From Nitrosomonadaceae bacterium (GTDB lineage: Bacteria > Pseudomonadota > Gammaproteobacteria > Burkholderiales > Nitrosomonadaceae), in assembly GCA_947471695.1 (NCBI GenBank), contig CANIWY010000064.1, forward strand, positions 1 through 5,601: DNA of 5,601 bases. The letters are read 5' to 3'. The position numbers were made by a program, and so were the translations under genes. Of the stretch, positions 1-5,601 are shown in pieces (the first letter of the stretch is position 1; each line of letters begins with the position of its first letter). Below the pieces are notes generated by a model, which was given only the letters and a program-made list of their open reading frames with translations, was not told where the DNA came from and did no database searches.

Positions 1-1919
1 ACAAGGATGACGTGGAGAGGATTGGATTAGTAAAGTTTGATTTTCTTGGATTGAGAACCCTGACCATACTGGACTGGACCGTCAGGTACATCAGACAGCT
101 GGACACGGAAGGGAGAAATCAAAAGACTGACCCCACTAATACAACAGTCGATCAAGGCACGGCTCAGATCGAGACTAATGATTCTGAAATCTTCCACTTG
201 GAAAAACTCCCTCTGAATGATCCTGCCACTTATGCTCTGTTACGACAGGGCAATGCCGTGGGGGTATTCCAGTTTGAATCACGTGGCATGAAAGATCTAC
301 TGCAAAAGACCAAGCCAGACTGCTTCGAAGATATCATCGCCTTAGTTGCCCTATATCGCCCGGGGCCAATGGACTTGATTCCTGAATTTACAGAGCGCAA
401 GCAAGGCAAACGAGTCGAGTATCTTGATCCACGCTTGCAACCCATACTTGGTCCCACTTATGGCGTGATGATCTACCAAGAACAAGTAATGCAAATTGCC
501 CAGGTGATTGGCGGCTATAGCCTGGGAAGCGCAGACCTGCTGAGACGTGCAATGGGTAAGAAAAAAGTCGAAGAGATGGCTCAGCAGCGGGATATCTTTG
601 TTGCCGGCGCAATCAGCAACGGCCTGTCTGATCGAAAAGCAGCAGAATTATTTGATCTAATGGAAAAGTTTGCTGGCTACGGTTTTAATAAATCACATGC
701 GGCGGCTTATGCTTTAATTGCATTTCAAACTGCTTACCTTAAGTCACATTACCCGGCGGAATTCATGGCCGCCACCCTGTCGGCTGACATGGATGACACC
801 GACAAAGCACATTCATTCTTTGAGGACGGCATTAGTAATGGGCTCACGATTCTGCCGCCTGACATTAACTTGTCCGGTTATCGGTTCGTCCCTATAAATA
901 ATAAAACTATCCGCTATGGTTTAGGTGCAATAAAAGGAACCGGCGAATCAGCAATAATATCCATCACCGGGGCGCGGGACCGGGATGGCTCCTACACCAG
1001 CCTATTCGATTTCTGCCGGCGAGTAGACAAACGGATCGTTAACCGCCGCGTATTGGAATCGCTCATTCGTGCCGGAGCATTTGATTCCATCAATACCCAT
1101 CGCGCTAGCCTATTGGCATCAGCTGGCATCGCACTCGAGTCTGCTGAACAGATCAGCCGAGCCGCCACTCAAGTCAGTCTATTCGGTGAGGGTGACGGAG
1201 CAACAGAACAACCCCAATTGATTGATGTACCACAATGGCCAGAGAAGGAGATGCTGCAAAACGAAAAACTAGCATTGGGATTCTATTTAAGTGGTCATCC
1301 GTTTCACGCCTATATTAGTGAACTAAAAAATTTCGTTCACACCCGGCTCGACCAGTTAAATCCCCAGCGGGAACCTCAGCTTCTAGCTGGCATTATTTAC
1401 GGCATCCGCACACAGATGACCCGGCGAGGAAAGATGGGGGTGATCGTACTGGATGATGGGCATGCACGGGTCGAGATGGTCGTATATAGTGAGCTCTTTG
1501 ATACTCTTAAAAGCTCGCTCAAGGAAGACCAATTGCTGATAGTAGAGGCCAAGGTATTTACTAAAGGTGGCGATGAAGAGAGTAGGGGCACTCTTCGCAT
1601 TATCGCCGATAAATTGTATGATTTAGCTGATGCTCGATCACGCCACGCTAAGAGCATGAAGCTCAACTGCAATGGCCTATCAAACACCGTAAAACTTAAG
1701 GAGCTGCTCGCTCCTTACCGTATGAATAGCAGCCCAGGAAATACTGATAAAAACATTAACGACAACCGTAGCTATTGCCCAGTATCAGTAACTTACCGTA
1801 ATCAAGGCGCAGTATGCGAGCTTGAACTGGGCGACGCGTGGCGAGTAAATCTACAAGATGGCCTGCTACAATCGCTGTCAGCGCATTTCCAGACAGAAAA
1901 TGTCAGGGTGATTTATTGA
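1..1919 (+). CDS. dnaE: DNA polymerase III alpha subunit, C-terminal part (5' end outside window)
   Basis: Catalytic subunit of the replicative DNA polymerase, working with the beta clamp and tau at the fork. The reading frame is open from base 3, so the first GTG at base 12 is an internal Val codon and not a start; about 638 residues are visible of a family length near 1160. The window opens at the conserved VKFDFLGL segment; its Asp codon (39-41) matches the third catalytic aspartate (E. coli D555), while the PHP domain and the first two aspartates lie upstream. Then come the conserved fingers stretches (SRGMKDL, ALYRPGP, YQEQVMQIAQ, LLRRAMGKKK, GYGFNKSHAAAYAL), the helix-hairpin-helix region around 840-1080, the beta-clamp binding motif QVSLF (1170-1184), an OB fold about 1380-1620 and the tau-binding C-terminus. 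Compared with E. coli DnaE as I recall it, about 22 extra polar residues lie near 102-190. The gene ends VRVIY followed by tandem stops TGA TGA (1917-1922). I see no strong terminator before the next promoter. Confidence 0.98.
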   Translation, partial: KDDVERIGLVKFDFLGLRTLTILDWTVRYIRQLDTEGRNQKTDPTNTTVDQGTAQIETNDSEIFHLEKLPLNDPATYALLRQGNAVGVFQFESRGMKDLLQKTKPDCFEDIIALVALYRPGPMDLIPEFTERKQGKRVEYLDPRLQPILGPTYGVMIYQEQVMQIAQVIGGYSLGSADLLRRAMGKKKVEEMAQQRDIFVAGAISNGLSDRKAAELFDLMEKFAGYGFNKSHAAAYALIAFQTAYLKSHYPAEFMAATLSADMDDTDKAHSFFEDGISNGLTILPPDINLSGYRFVPINNKTIRYGLGAIKGTGESAIISITGARDRDGSYTSLFDFCRRVDKRIVNRRVLESLIRAGAFDSINTHRASLLASAGIALESAEQISRAATQVSLFGEGDGATEQPQLIDVPQWPEKEMLQNEKLALGFYLSGHPFHAYISELKNFVHTRLDQLNPQREPQLLAGIIYGIRTQMTRRGKMGVIVLDDGHARVEMVVYSELFDTLKSSLKEDQLLIVEAKVFTKGGDEESRGTLRIIADKLYDLADARSRHAKSMKLNCNGLSNTVKLKELLAPYRMNSSPGNTDKNINDNRSYCPVSVTYRNQGAVCELELGDAWRVNLQDGLLQSLSAHFQTENVRVIY

Positions 1920-1986
1920 TGAGCCTCATCATTAGCCATAATCGTAGCTCTGAGCACACAAGCTAAATAAGACGGGGGTGTAGTGG

Positions 1987-2015
1987 TTGACATTCCTCCT
2001 CGTCTGACATAGAAT
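1987..2015 (+). promoter_or_regulatory. Strong sigma70 promoter for rplM-rpsI
   Basis: A perfect -35 hexamer TTGACA (1987-1992), a 17-base spacer and a -10 hexamer TAGAAT (2010-2015, five of six matches to TATAAT). Transcription would begin near base 2022, giving a leader of about 28 bases before the rplM start. The near-consensus sequence fits the high output expected of a ribosomal protein operon. The start point is inferred from spacing only. Confidence 0.85.
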
Positions 2016-2025
2016 TTACGGCTTT

Positions 2026-2045
2026 CTTTGAACATGCAAGGTAGG
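2026..2045 (+). promoter_or_regulatory. rplM ribosome binding site with possible masking hairpin
   Basis: AAGG (2038-2041) followed by TAGG (2042-2045) lies 4-8 bases before the GTG start and is the likely Shine-Dalgarno region. CTTTG (2026-2030) can pair with CAAGG (2037-2041) around a 6-base loop, with one G-U pair, covering the AAGG. The ribosome binding site is reasonably certain. The hairpin is only five pairs and may not be stable. Confidence 0.5.
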
Positions 2046-2049
2046 CTTT

Positions 2050-2484
2050 GTGAAAACCTTTTCAGCTAAACCGCACGAAGTAATACACGATTGGTTCGTA
2101 ATAGACGCAACCGACAAGGTTCTGGGTCGGCTCGCAGCTGATATCGCACACCGCTTGCGCGGCAAACATAAGCCCATATTCACCCCACATGTGGATACCG
2201 GTGATTTTATCGTGGTGGTCAATGTCGACAAACTGCGAGTAACCGGCAATAAAGCAGAAGACAAGATTTACTACCGGCACAGCGGCTACCCAGGCGGCAT
2301 TTACCAGACCAACTTTACCAAGATGCATGCGCGCTTTCCTGGACGGCCCTTGGAAAAAGCCGTTAAGGGGATGCTACCTAAAGGCCCACTGGGTTATGCC
2401 ATGCTGAAAAAATTGAAAGTTTATGCTGGCTCTACCCATCCCCACGCGGCACAACAACCGCGACAACTCAAGGTCAGAACTTAA
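2050..2484 (+). CDS. rplM: Large ribosomal subunit protein L13 (uL13)
   Basis: Early-assembling protein of the 50S subunit that binds 23S rRNA. The 144-residue product aligns throughout with E. coli L13 (142 residues): MKTFSAKP at the N-terminus, then DATDKVLGRLA, RLRGKHKP, TPHVDTGDF, VTGNKAEDK, VKGMLPKGPLG and the closing KLKVYAGS...HAAQQP. The start is GTG at 2050: it gives the conserved MKTF N-terminus, has a purine-rich site just upstream, and no in-frame ATG exists until well inside the protein. The gene sits directly behind a strong promoter and only three bases before rpsI, the classic bacterial L13-S9 operon. In E. coli, L13 is reported to repress its own operon; a short leader hairpin over the binding site here might serve a similar purpose, but this is speculative. 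Confidence 0.98.
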   Translation: MKTFSAKPHEVIHDWFVIDATDKVLGRLAADIAHRLRGKHKPIFTPHVDTGDFIVVVNVDKLRVTGNKAEDKIYYRHSGYPGGIYQTNFTKMHARFPGRPLEKAVKGMLPKGPLGYAMLKKLKVYAGSTHPHAAQQPRQLKVRT

Positions 2485-2487
2485 CAT

Positions 2488-2880
2488 ATGAGCGCAAATT
2501 ATAACTATGGCACCGGTCGGCGGAAAAGCGCCGTAGCGCGTGTATTCCTCAAACCTGGTAGAGGCGCAATAACGGTCAACGACAAACCGGTGGATGAATA
2601 TTTTTCACGTGAAACTGGCCGCATGGTGGTCCGTCAACCGCTAGAATTAACCGGCAACCTTACGACTTTCGACATCATGATCAATATCCATGGCGGAGGA
2701 GAGTCGGGGCAAGCTGGGGCGGTACGCCACGGCATTACCCGTGCACTGATTGATTTTGATTCAACACTCAAGCCCATATTGAGTAAGGCTGGTCTAGTTA
2801 CACGCGACGCGCGCGAAGTTGAACGCAAGAAAGTTGGTCTGCGCAAGGCCCGTCGACGCAAACAATTTTCCAAACGTTAA
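2488..2880 (+). CDS. rpsI: Small ribosomal subunit protein S9 (uS9)
   Basis: Protein of the 30S head whose C-terminal tail reaches the P-site tRNA. The product is 130 residues, the same length as E. coli S9, with family blocks YGTGRRKSAVARV (residues 7-19), RETGRMVVRQPLEL, the glycine-rich GGGESGQAGAVRHGITRAL and the basic tail VERKKVGLRKARRRKQFSKR, ending in the conserved SKR whose last Arg contacts the P-site. ATG at 2488 follows the rplM stop after three bases. The nearest purine-rich site, AAGG at 2470-2473, is about 14 bases away, too far to be efficient alone, so initiation is probably coupled to termination on rplM. The terminator 18 bases after the stop ends the operon. Confidence 0.99.
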   Translation: MSANYNYGTGRRKSAVARVFLKPGRGAITVNDKPVDEYFSRETGRMVVRQPLELTGNLTTFDIMINIHGGGESGQAGAVRHGITRALIDFDSTLKPILSKAGLVTRDAREVERKKVGLRKARRRKQFSKR

Positions 2881-2898
2881 ACCCTTCATGTATACCGG

Positions 2899-2927
2899 AA
2901 AAGCCGCCAACTTCTGGCGGCTTTTTT
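2899..2927 (+). terminator. Intrinsic terminator of rplM-rpsI
   Basis: The GC-rich stem GCCGCCA (2903-2909) pairs perfectly with TGGCGGC (2915-2921) around the loop ACTTC. It is extended by four A-T pairs and runs into six T residues (2922-2927). It lies 18 bases after the rpsI stop, a textbook Rho-independent terminator. On the opposite strand the T-run would be only four bases, so it is probably one-directional. Confidence 0.95.
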
Positions 2928-2937
2928 GTTTGGTGCT

Positions 2938-2943
2938 TATAAT
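2938..2943 (+). promoter_or_regulatory. Candidate -10 box for argC
   Basis: A perfect TATAAT, 11 bases beyond the rpsI terminator. No good -35 lies at normal spacing (the bases there are the terminator's right arm, TGGCGG). A TG dinucleotide upstream is one base too far for a canonical extended -10. If used, it would start transcription near 2950 and give argC a leader of about 110 bases. The position after a strong terminator makes some promoter here likely, since argC has none otherwise. Confidence 0.4.
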
Positions 2944-2967
2944 CAGCTTTCTTACTTGCTTCTTTTT

Positions 2968-2982
2968 ATGAGTACGATTCAT
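2968..2982 (+). promoter_or_regulatory. Small dyad in the argC leader, weakly ARG-box-like
   Basis: ATGAGTACGATTCAT is an inverted repeat with five of six arm positions complementary. It lies about 18-33 bases downstream of the start predicted from the TATAAT box. The arms TGAGT and ATTCA resemble the TGAAT/ATTCA half-sites of the arginine repressor box, but the gap is three bases instead of four and one half-site has a mismatch. Only a weak candidate. Confidence 0.2.
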
Positions 2983-3059
2983 TTCGTTTTCCTAAAAGAT
3001 AGCAAGGCCGACAGATTGTGAAATAAATACCGCTCGCTCCACAGAACCATGGGGACTCT

Positions 3060-4088
3060 ATGATCAAAGTTGGCATCGTTGGCGGAACCGGATATACCGG
3101 TGTCGAGTTATTACGCATTCTATCTCAGCACCCTGAAGTACAAATAAAGGCTATCACCTCTCGCCAAGAAGCGGGCATGCCTGTATCTGATCTATTCCCC
3201 AGTCTTCGTGGTCGGGTATCTCTCAAATTTTGCGACCCTACCGAAGCCTTGCTGAAGGAGTGTTCGGTGGTGTTCTTTGCCACACCCAATGGTATTGCTA
3301 TGCAACAGGCCAGGTTACTGCTCGATGCAGGTGTACGGGTGATAGACCTGGCTGCTGATTTTCGTATCAAGGATGTGGCGGAATGGGAAAAGTGGTATGG
3401 AATGACCCACTCCTGTCCAGAGCTTGTGGCAGAGGCGGTCTACGGACTGCCAGAAGTCAACCGCGACCGAATCAAGGAAGCTCGATTGGTAGCCAATCCG
3501 GGCTGCTATCCAACAGCGGTACAACTGGGCTTTCTTCCCTTGATAGAGTCCGGCATCGTGGATATGGACCATCTTATCGCGGACGCAAAGTCCGGTGTCT
3601 CTGGTGCAGGACGCAAGGCGGAGGTACACACACTATTTGCTGAAGCTTCTGACAATTTTAAGGCGTATGGAGTGCCGGGCCACCGCCATCTACCAGAAAT
3701 CAGGCAAGGACTTTCTAATATGGCCGCAAAGTCGGTTGGGCTTACGTTTGTACCGCACCTCACCCCTATGATTCGCGGCATACACGCCACACTCTATGCA
3801 AGACTCACCACAGATGCTGATTTACAGGCTCTGTTTGAAGAACGTTATGCTAACGAGCCGTTCGTTGATGTACTTCCCCCGGGTAGCCATCCTGAAACCC
3901 GCTCTGTCAGAGGATCCAATCTCTGTCGCATTGCGGTACATCGTCCACAAGGAAGCGATACGGTGGTGGTACTATCAGTGACAGATAATCTGGTCAAGGG
4001 TGCTGCAGGCCAAGCTGTACAGAATATGAATCTCATGTTTGGCCTACCGGAAACCCTTGCGATTAATCATGTTGCGCTGTTACCTTAA
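3060..4088 (+). CDS. argC: N-acetyl-gamma-glutamyl-phosphate reductase
   Basis: Catalyses the NADPH-dependent reductive dephosphorylation of N-acetyl-glutamyl phosphate to the semialdehyde, the third step of arginine synthesis in the cytoplasm. The 342-residue product has the usual length of the long (type 1) ArgC. The N-terminus KVGIVGGTGYTG (residues 3-14) is the Rossmann nucleotide-binding loop. NPGCYPT carries the catalytic Cys149 (codon 3504-3506). KSGVSGAGRKAE and GHRHLPEI (His208 likely catalytic) follow, then TFVPHLTPMIRGI and the C-terminal GAAGQAVQNMNLMFGLPET, all strongly conserved in the family. The start is ATG at 3060, with GGGGA at 3051-3055 four bases upstream and the glycine-rich loop beginning right after it. 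The gene is separated from rpsI by a terminator, so it is probably transcribed on its own or together with the genes downstream. No truncation or missing key residue is seen. Confidence 0.98.
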   Translation: MIKVGIVGGTGYTGVELLRILSQHPEVQIKAITSRQEAGMPVSDLFPSLRGRVSLKFCDPTEALLKECSVVFFATPNGIAMQQARLLLDAGVRVIDLAADFRIKDVAEWEKWYGMTHSCPELVAEAVYGLPEVNRDRIKEARLVANPGCYPTAVQLGFLPLIESGIVDMDHLIADAKSGVSGAGRKAEVHTLFAEASDNFKAYGVPGHRHLPEIRQGLSNMAAKSVGLTFVPHLTPMIRGIHATLYARLTTDADLQALFEERYANEPFVDVLPPGSHPETRSVRGSNLCRIAVHRPQGSDTVVVLSVTDNLVKGAAGQAVQNMNLMFGLPETLAINHVALLP

Positions 4089-4105
4089 ATGCGCTGAGAC
4101 CAGCT

Positions 4106-4114
4106 TGCTATAAC
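4106..4114 (+). promoter_or_regulatory. Possible extended -10 promoter for the DUF6776-like gene
   Basis: TGCTATAAC matches eight of nine positions of the extended -10 consensus TGnTATAAT. The best -35 candidate, TTAAAT (4085-4090, 18-base spacer), matches poorly, which extended -10 promoters tolerate. Transcription would start at about 4119-4123, that is, on or next to the ATG at 4120. Inferred from sequence only; readthrough from argC is also likely. Confidence 0.35.
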
Positions 4115-4119
4115 CCCTG

Positions 4120-4872
4120 ATGCCAATAGTAAAATCTCTAAAGAAAAAATTTGGCATATCTGCCCCGCGAGTAGCGGTGCGACCACACTTTCCATGGTAT
4201 CTGCGTTGGCTAACCATTATCGCGGCGATCGGACTGGCGCTGGGTCTCGGATTATATCTAGGTGTATATGATTCCGGCCGTAAGTTTGCAAATTTTGACA
4301 TGCAAGGCGCTTCAGATGAGCTGGACCGGTTATCTAAATTAAATATGCAATTACAGCAGGATAATGAAGCCCTTCGCATAGAGGCTATTGGACTAGAACG
4401 CCGCGCCCAGATGGAAGTTGCGGCACGCGATGACCTCGTCAAACAGGTTAAGACTCTTGGAGATGAAAGCATCCGATTGAAAGAAGACCTGGCATTTTTA
4501 CAGACCTTTATGTCAGGTACTGAAATGGCTGGCAACGGTATCTCCGTATATCATTTTAAACTGACCAAGGGGCAGTCCCCTGGGGAATTCCGGTATAGTC
4601 TTTTGCTAGTTCAGGGAAAACAGCGTAACAAAGATTTTCAGGGGAACCTAGAATTCACAGTTAATTTACTGCAGAATGGACGGAGAGTGGCAATGCCTCT
4701 CCCAGATGAGAGCCCTTCAAAGACATCTGGCATTAACTTTAAATTTTATCAGCGAGTGGGGAAAAGTTTTCACTTGCAACCTGATGTCATAGTGGAGAGC
4801 CTGCAAGTACGAGTCTTCGAAAATGGCGTGGCGCAGCCAAAGTTAACACAAGTTGTAAATCTACCTTCGTAA
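4120..4872 (+). CDS. Single-pass membrane protein with periplasmic coiled coil (DUF6776-like)
   Basis: Function unknown. The 250-residue product matches what I recall of the betaproteobacterial DUF6776 family. A basic N-terminus (three Lys at 8-10; Arg17, Arg21, Arg29) precedes one hydrophobic helix at about 30-50, suggesting N-in topology with the rest in the periplasm. A coiled coil follows at about 66-130, with Leu at every seventh position (71, 78, 85, 92, then 106, 113, 120, 127; Glu at 99). The C-terminal domain (about 134-250) looks beta-rich and ends KLTQVVNLPS. There are no cysteines, no HxH or other zinc-ligand pattern and no visible catalytic motif. ATG at 4120 is the first possible start after an in-frame TAA at 4111-4113, and no Shine-Dalgarno sequence precedes it. 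It lies 31 bases after argC, and its stop overlaps the ribosome binding site of the bactofilin gene 12 bases downstream, so the two are probably co-translated. A scaffold or envelope role with the bactofilin is inference. Confidence 0.85.
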   Translation: MPIVKSLKKKFGISAPRVAVRPHFPWYLRWLTIIAAIGLALGLGLYLGVYDSGRKFANFDMQGASDELDRLSKLNMQLQQDNEALRIEAIGLERRAQMEVAARDDLVKQVKTLGDESIRLKEDLAFLQTFMSGTEMAGNGISVYHFKLTKGQSPGEFRYSLLLVQGKQRNKDFQGNLEFTVNLLQNGRRVAMPLPDESPSKTSGINFKFYQRVGKSFHLQPDVIVESLQVRVFENGVAQPKLTQVVNLPS

Positions 4873-4878
4873 AGGAAG
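4871..4878 (+). promoter_or_regulatory. Ribosome binding site of the bactofilin gene overlapping the upstream stop
   Basis: AAAGGAAG sits six bases before the ATG at 4885, with its AGGA core eight bases away. Its first bases are part of the TAA stop (4870-4872) of the preceding gene, so a ribosome terminating there would sit on the site. This favours coupled translation of the membrane protein and the bactofilin. Confidence 0.75.
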
Positions 4879-4884
4879 AATAGC

Positions 4885-5316
4885 ATGTTTGGAAAAAAGA
4901 CCAACAAGCCCCAAAGCCAGATTGATTCGCTCATCGGCATAGGCACTCACGTCGCAGGTGACATCACCTTCACTGGTGGCCTGCGTATAGATGGGCACGT
5001 TCGTGGAAATATCACCGCAATGGGCGACAAGCCCAGCACACTAGTGCTAAGTGACCAGGCGAGCGTTGAGGGTAAGATTCATGTGTCTCATGCAGTCATT
5101 AATGGAACCGTGATCGGGCCGGTGCATGCTGTAGAATACCTAGAGCTACAAGCCAAGGCTAAGGTGTCTGGAGATGTGTATTACCGTGCCTTGGAAATTC
5201 AACTCGGGGCAACTGTTGAGGGCGTATTAGTCCATCAGGACCGAGCAGACCAAATTAAAAAGACCGATGAAATTGCATTGACAAATACCGCTGACACACC
5301 GGCCATAAGTGGCTGA
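4885..5316 (+). CDS. Bactofilin (polymer-forming cytoskeletal protein, DUF583)
   Basis: Bactofilins self-assemble without nucleotide into membrane-bound filaments that position wall-remodelling and other envelope enzymes. The 143-residue product has the three-part bactofilin plan. The N-terminal tail MFGKKTNK resembles the short MF-x-K membrane-targeting segments described for bactofilins. The core, about 16-116, is a right-handed beta-helix type with repeated short hydrophobic/Gly strands (IGIGTHVAGDITFTGGLRID, GHVRGNI, ASVEGKIHVS, AVINGTVIGPV, AKVSGDVYY, ATVEGVLV). The hydrophilic tail, 117-143, is probably disordered. The start is supported by the AAAGGAAG site upstream. It follows the coiled-coil membrane protein by 12 bases, which argues for a shared envelope task. 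No cysteine or enzymatic motif is present. Family assignment is firm; the specific role (shape, polarity, wall synthesis) cannot be read from the sequence. Confidence 0.95.
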   Translation: MFGKKTNKPQSQIDSLIGIGTHVAGDITFTGGLRIDGHVRGNITAMGDKPSTLVLSDQASVEGKIHVSHAVINGTVIGPVHAVEYLELQAKAKVSGDVYYRALEIQLGATVEGVLVHQDRADQIKKTDEIALTNTADTPAISG

Positions 5317-5360
5317 TCTTGGCTCAGCAGCAGGGTATATTTTTTTAGTTATCCAACATA

Positions 5361-5367
5361 GAGGTAG
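5361..5367 (+). promoter_or_regulatory. Ribosome binding site of erpA
   Basis: GAGGTAG, with GAGG five bases before the ATG at 5370, is a good Shine-Dalgarno site and fixes the start. The 53 bases between the bactofilin stop and erpA show a seven-base T tract (5340-5346) but no convincing promoter or terminator. Confidence 0.75.
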
Positions 5368-5369
5368 AC

Positions 5370-5601
5370 ATGAACACAGTCACCGAGACAGGCTCATTTA
5401 CCGAGATACATGACCCATTGATCTTCACCAATAATGCGGCGGATAAGGTCAAACAATTGATCGAAGAAGATGGTAACAACGAACTTAAACTCAGAGTTTT
5501 TGTAAGCGGGGGCGGCTGCTCTGGTTTCAAGTACGGCTTTACCTTTGATGAGCTGATTAATGAAGACGATACCGTCATGGAGAAGAATGGGGTGAAACTG
5601 C
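5370..5601 (+). CDS. erpA: Iron-sulfur cluster insertion protein ErpA (A-type carrier), 5' part
   Basis: A-type carrier that receives Fe-S clusters from the assembly machinery and delivers them to target enzymes in the cytoplasm. The frame stays open to the window end, so 77 codons of an expected 110-120 are visible. The segment LKLRVFVSGGGCSGFKYGFTFDE (residues 39-61) is the diagnostic A-type core and contains Cys50, the first of three cluster-binding cysteines; the closing CGCG pair would lie outside the window. FTNNAADKVKQLIEE (19-33) and the following INEDDT and KNGVKL fit ErpA better than IscA or SufA, and the N-terminal MNTVTE extension is like betaproteobacterial ErpA. The ATG at 5370 has a good ribosome binding site. 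The gene may be read from the upstream bactofilin operon or from a promoter I cannot identify. Confidence 0.95.
   Translation, partial: MNTVTETGSFTEIHDPLIFTNNAADKVKQLIEEDGNNELKLRVFVSGGGCSGFKYGFTFDELINEDDTVMEKNGVKL

Noticed and set aside
1932..1966. Nested inverted repeats (TTAGC/GCTAA, TAGCT/AGCTA) after dnaE, as a possible terminator
   Set aside because: The arms are five bases with long loops and no T-run follows, so termination cannot be claimed.
2034..2069. An 11-codon ORF starting at an ATG upstream of rplM and overlapping its GTG start in another frame
   Set aside because: It has no ribosome binding site, its product resembles nothing, and the GTG start of rplM is fixed by the conserved MKTF N-terminus.
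3383..3643. An 86-codon open frame inside argC on the same strand
   Set aside because: It lies wholly within the well-conserved argC in another frame, has no family resemblance and is a coding shadow.
4080..4535. A 151-codon open frame on the minus strand opposite the DUF6776-like gene
   Set aside because: Its composition (rich in Ser and Arg, no recognisable domain) is typical of an antisense shadow, and the + strand frame has a coherent membrane helix plus heptad pattern.
5312..5346. Inverted repeat GCTGA/TCAGC over the bactofilin stop, followed by seven T residues, as a possible terminator
   Set aside because: The stem is only five pairs and the T-run begins 11 bases after it, so it does not form a canonical intrinsic terminator.

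Overview
The window reads as a chromosomal housekeeping segment of a betaproteobacterium. The sequences of DnaE, L13, S9, ArgC and ErpA are all of proteobacterial type. The order rplM-rpsI-argC-(DUF6776-like membrane protein)-bactofilin-erpA is one I associate with Betaproteobacteria, and the fit seems best for Nitrosomonadales (Nitrosomonas/Nitrosospira-like). That assignment is an inference from memory, not a search result. All genes lie on the + strand. I see no insertion sequence, tRNA, rRNA, CRISPR array or phage gene.

Layout: bases 1-1919 are the 3' part of dnaE, the replicative DNA polymerase III alpha subunit. It enters from outside the window at the segment with the third catalytic aspartate and ends in tandem stops (TGATGA). 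Bases 1920-2049 carry a near-consensus sigma70 promoter and a short leader for the ribosomal protein operon rplM-rpsI (2050-2880). That operon closes with a clear intrinsic terminator at 2899-2927. A 132-base non-coding stretch follows, with an orphan TATAAT box and a small dyad, and leads into argC (3060-4088), an arginine biosynthesis enzyme. After 31 bases comes a 250-residue protein with one membrane helix and a coiled coil (4120-4872). It is tightly followed by a bactofilin (4885-5316), and after 53 bases by the 5' part of erpA (5370 to the window end), an iron-sulfur carrier.

Functionally the window joins replication (dnaE), translation (rplM, rpsI), arginine synthesis (argC), probable envelope or cytoskeleton functions (the DUF6776-like protein and the bactofilin) and Fe-S maturation (erpA). 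Most genes are orthodox. The part most worth attention is the membrane coiled-coil protein/bactofilin pair. Its layout resembles the bactofilin-peptidase pairs of other bacteria, but a domain with no visible catalytic motif stands where the peptidase would be. The upstream gene of the pair also seems to lack a ribosome binding site and has an extended -10 element placed so that its mRNA could be leaderless.
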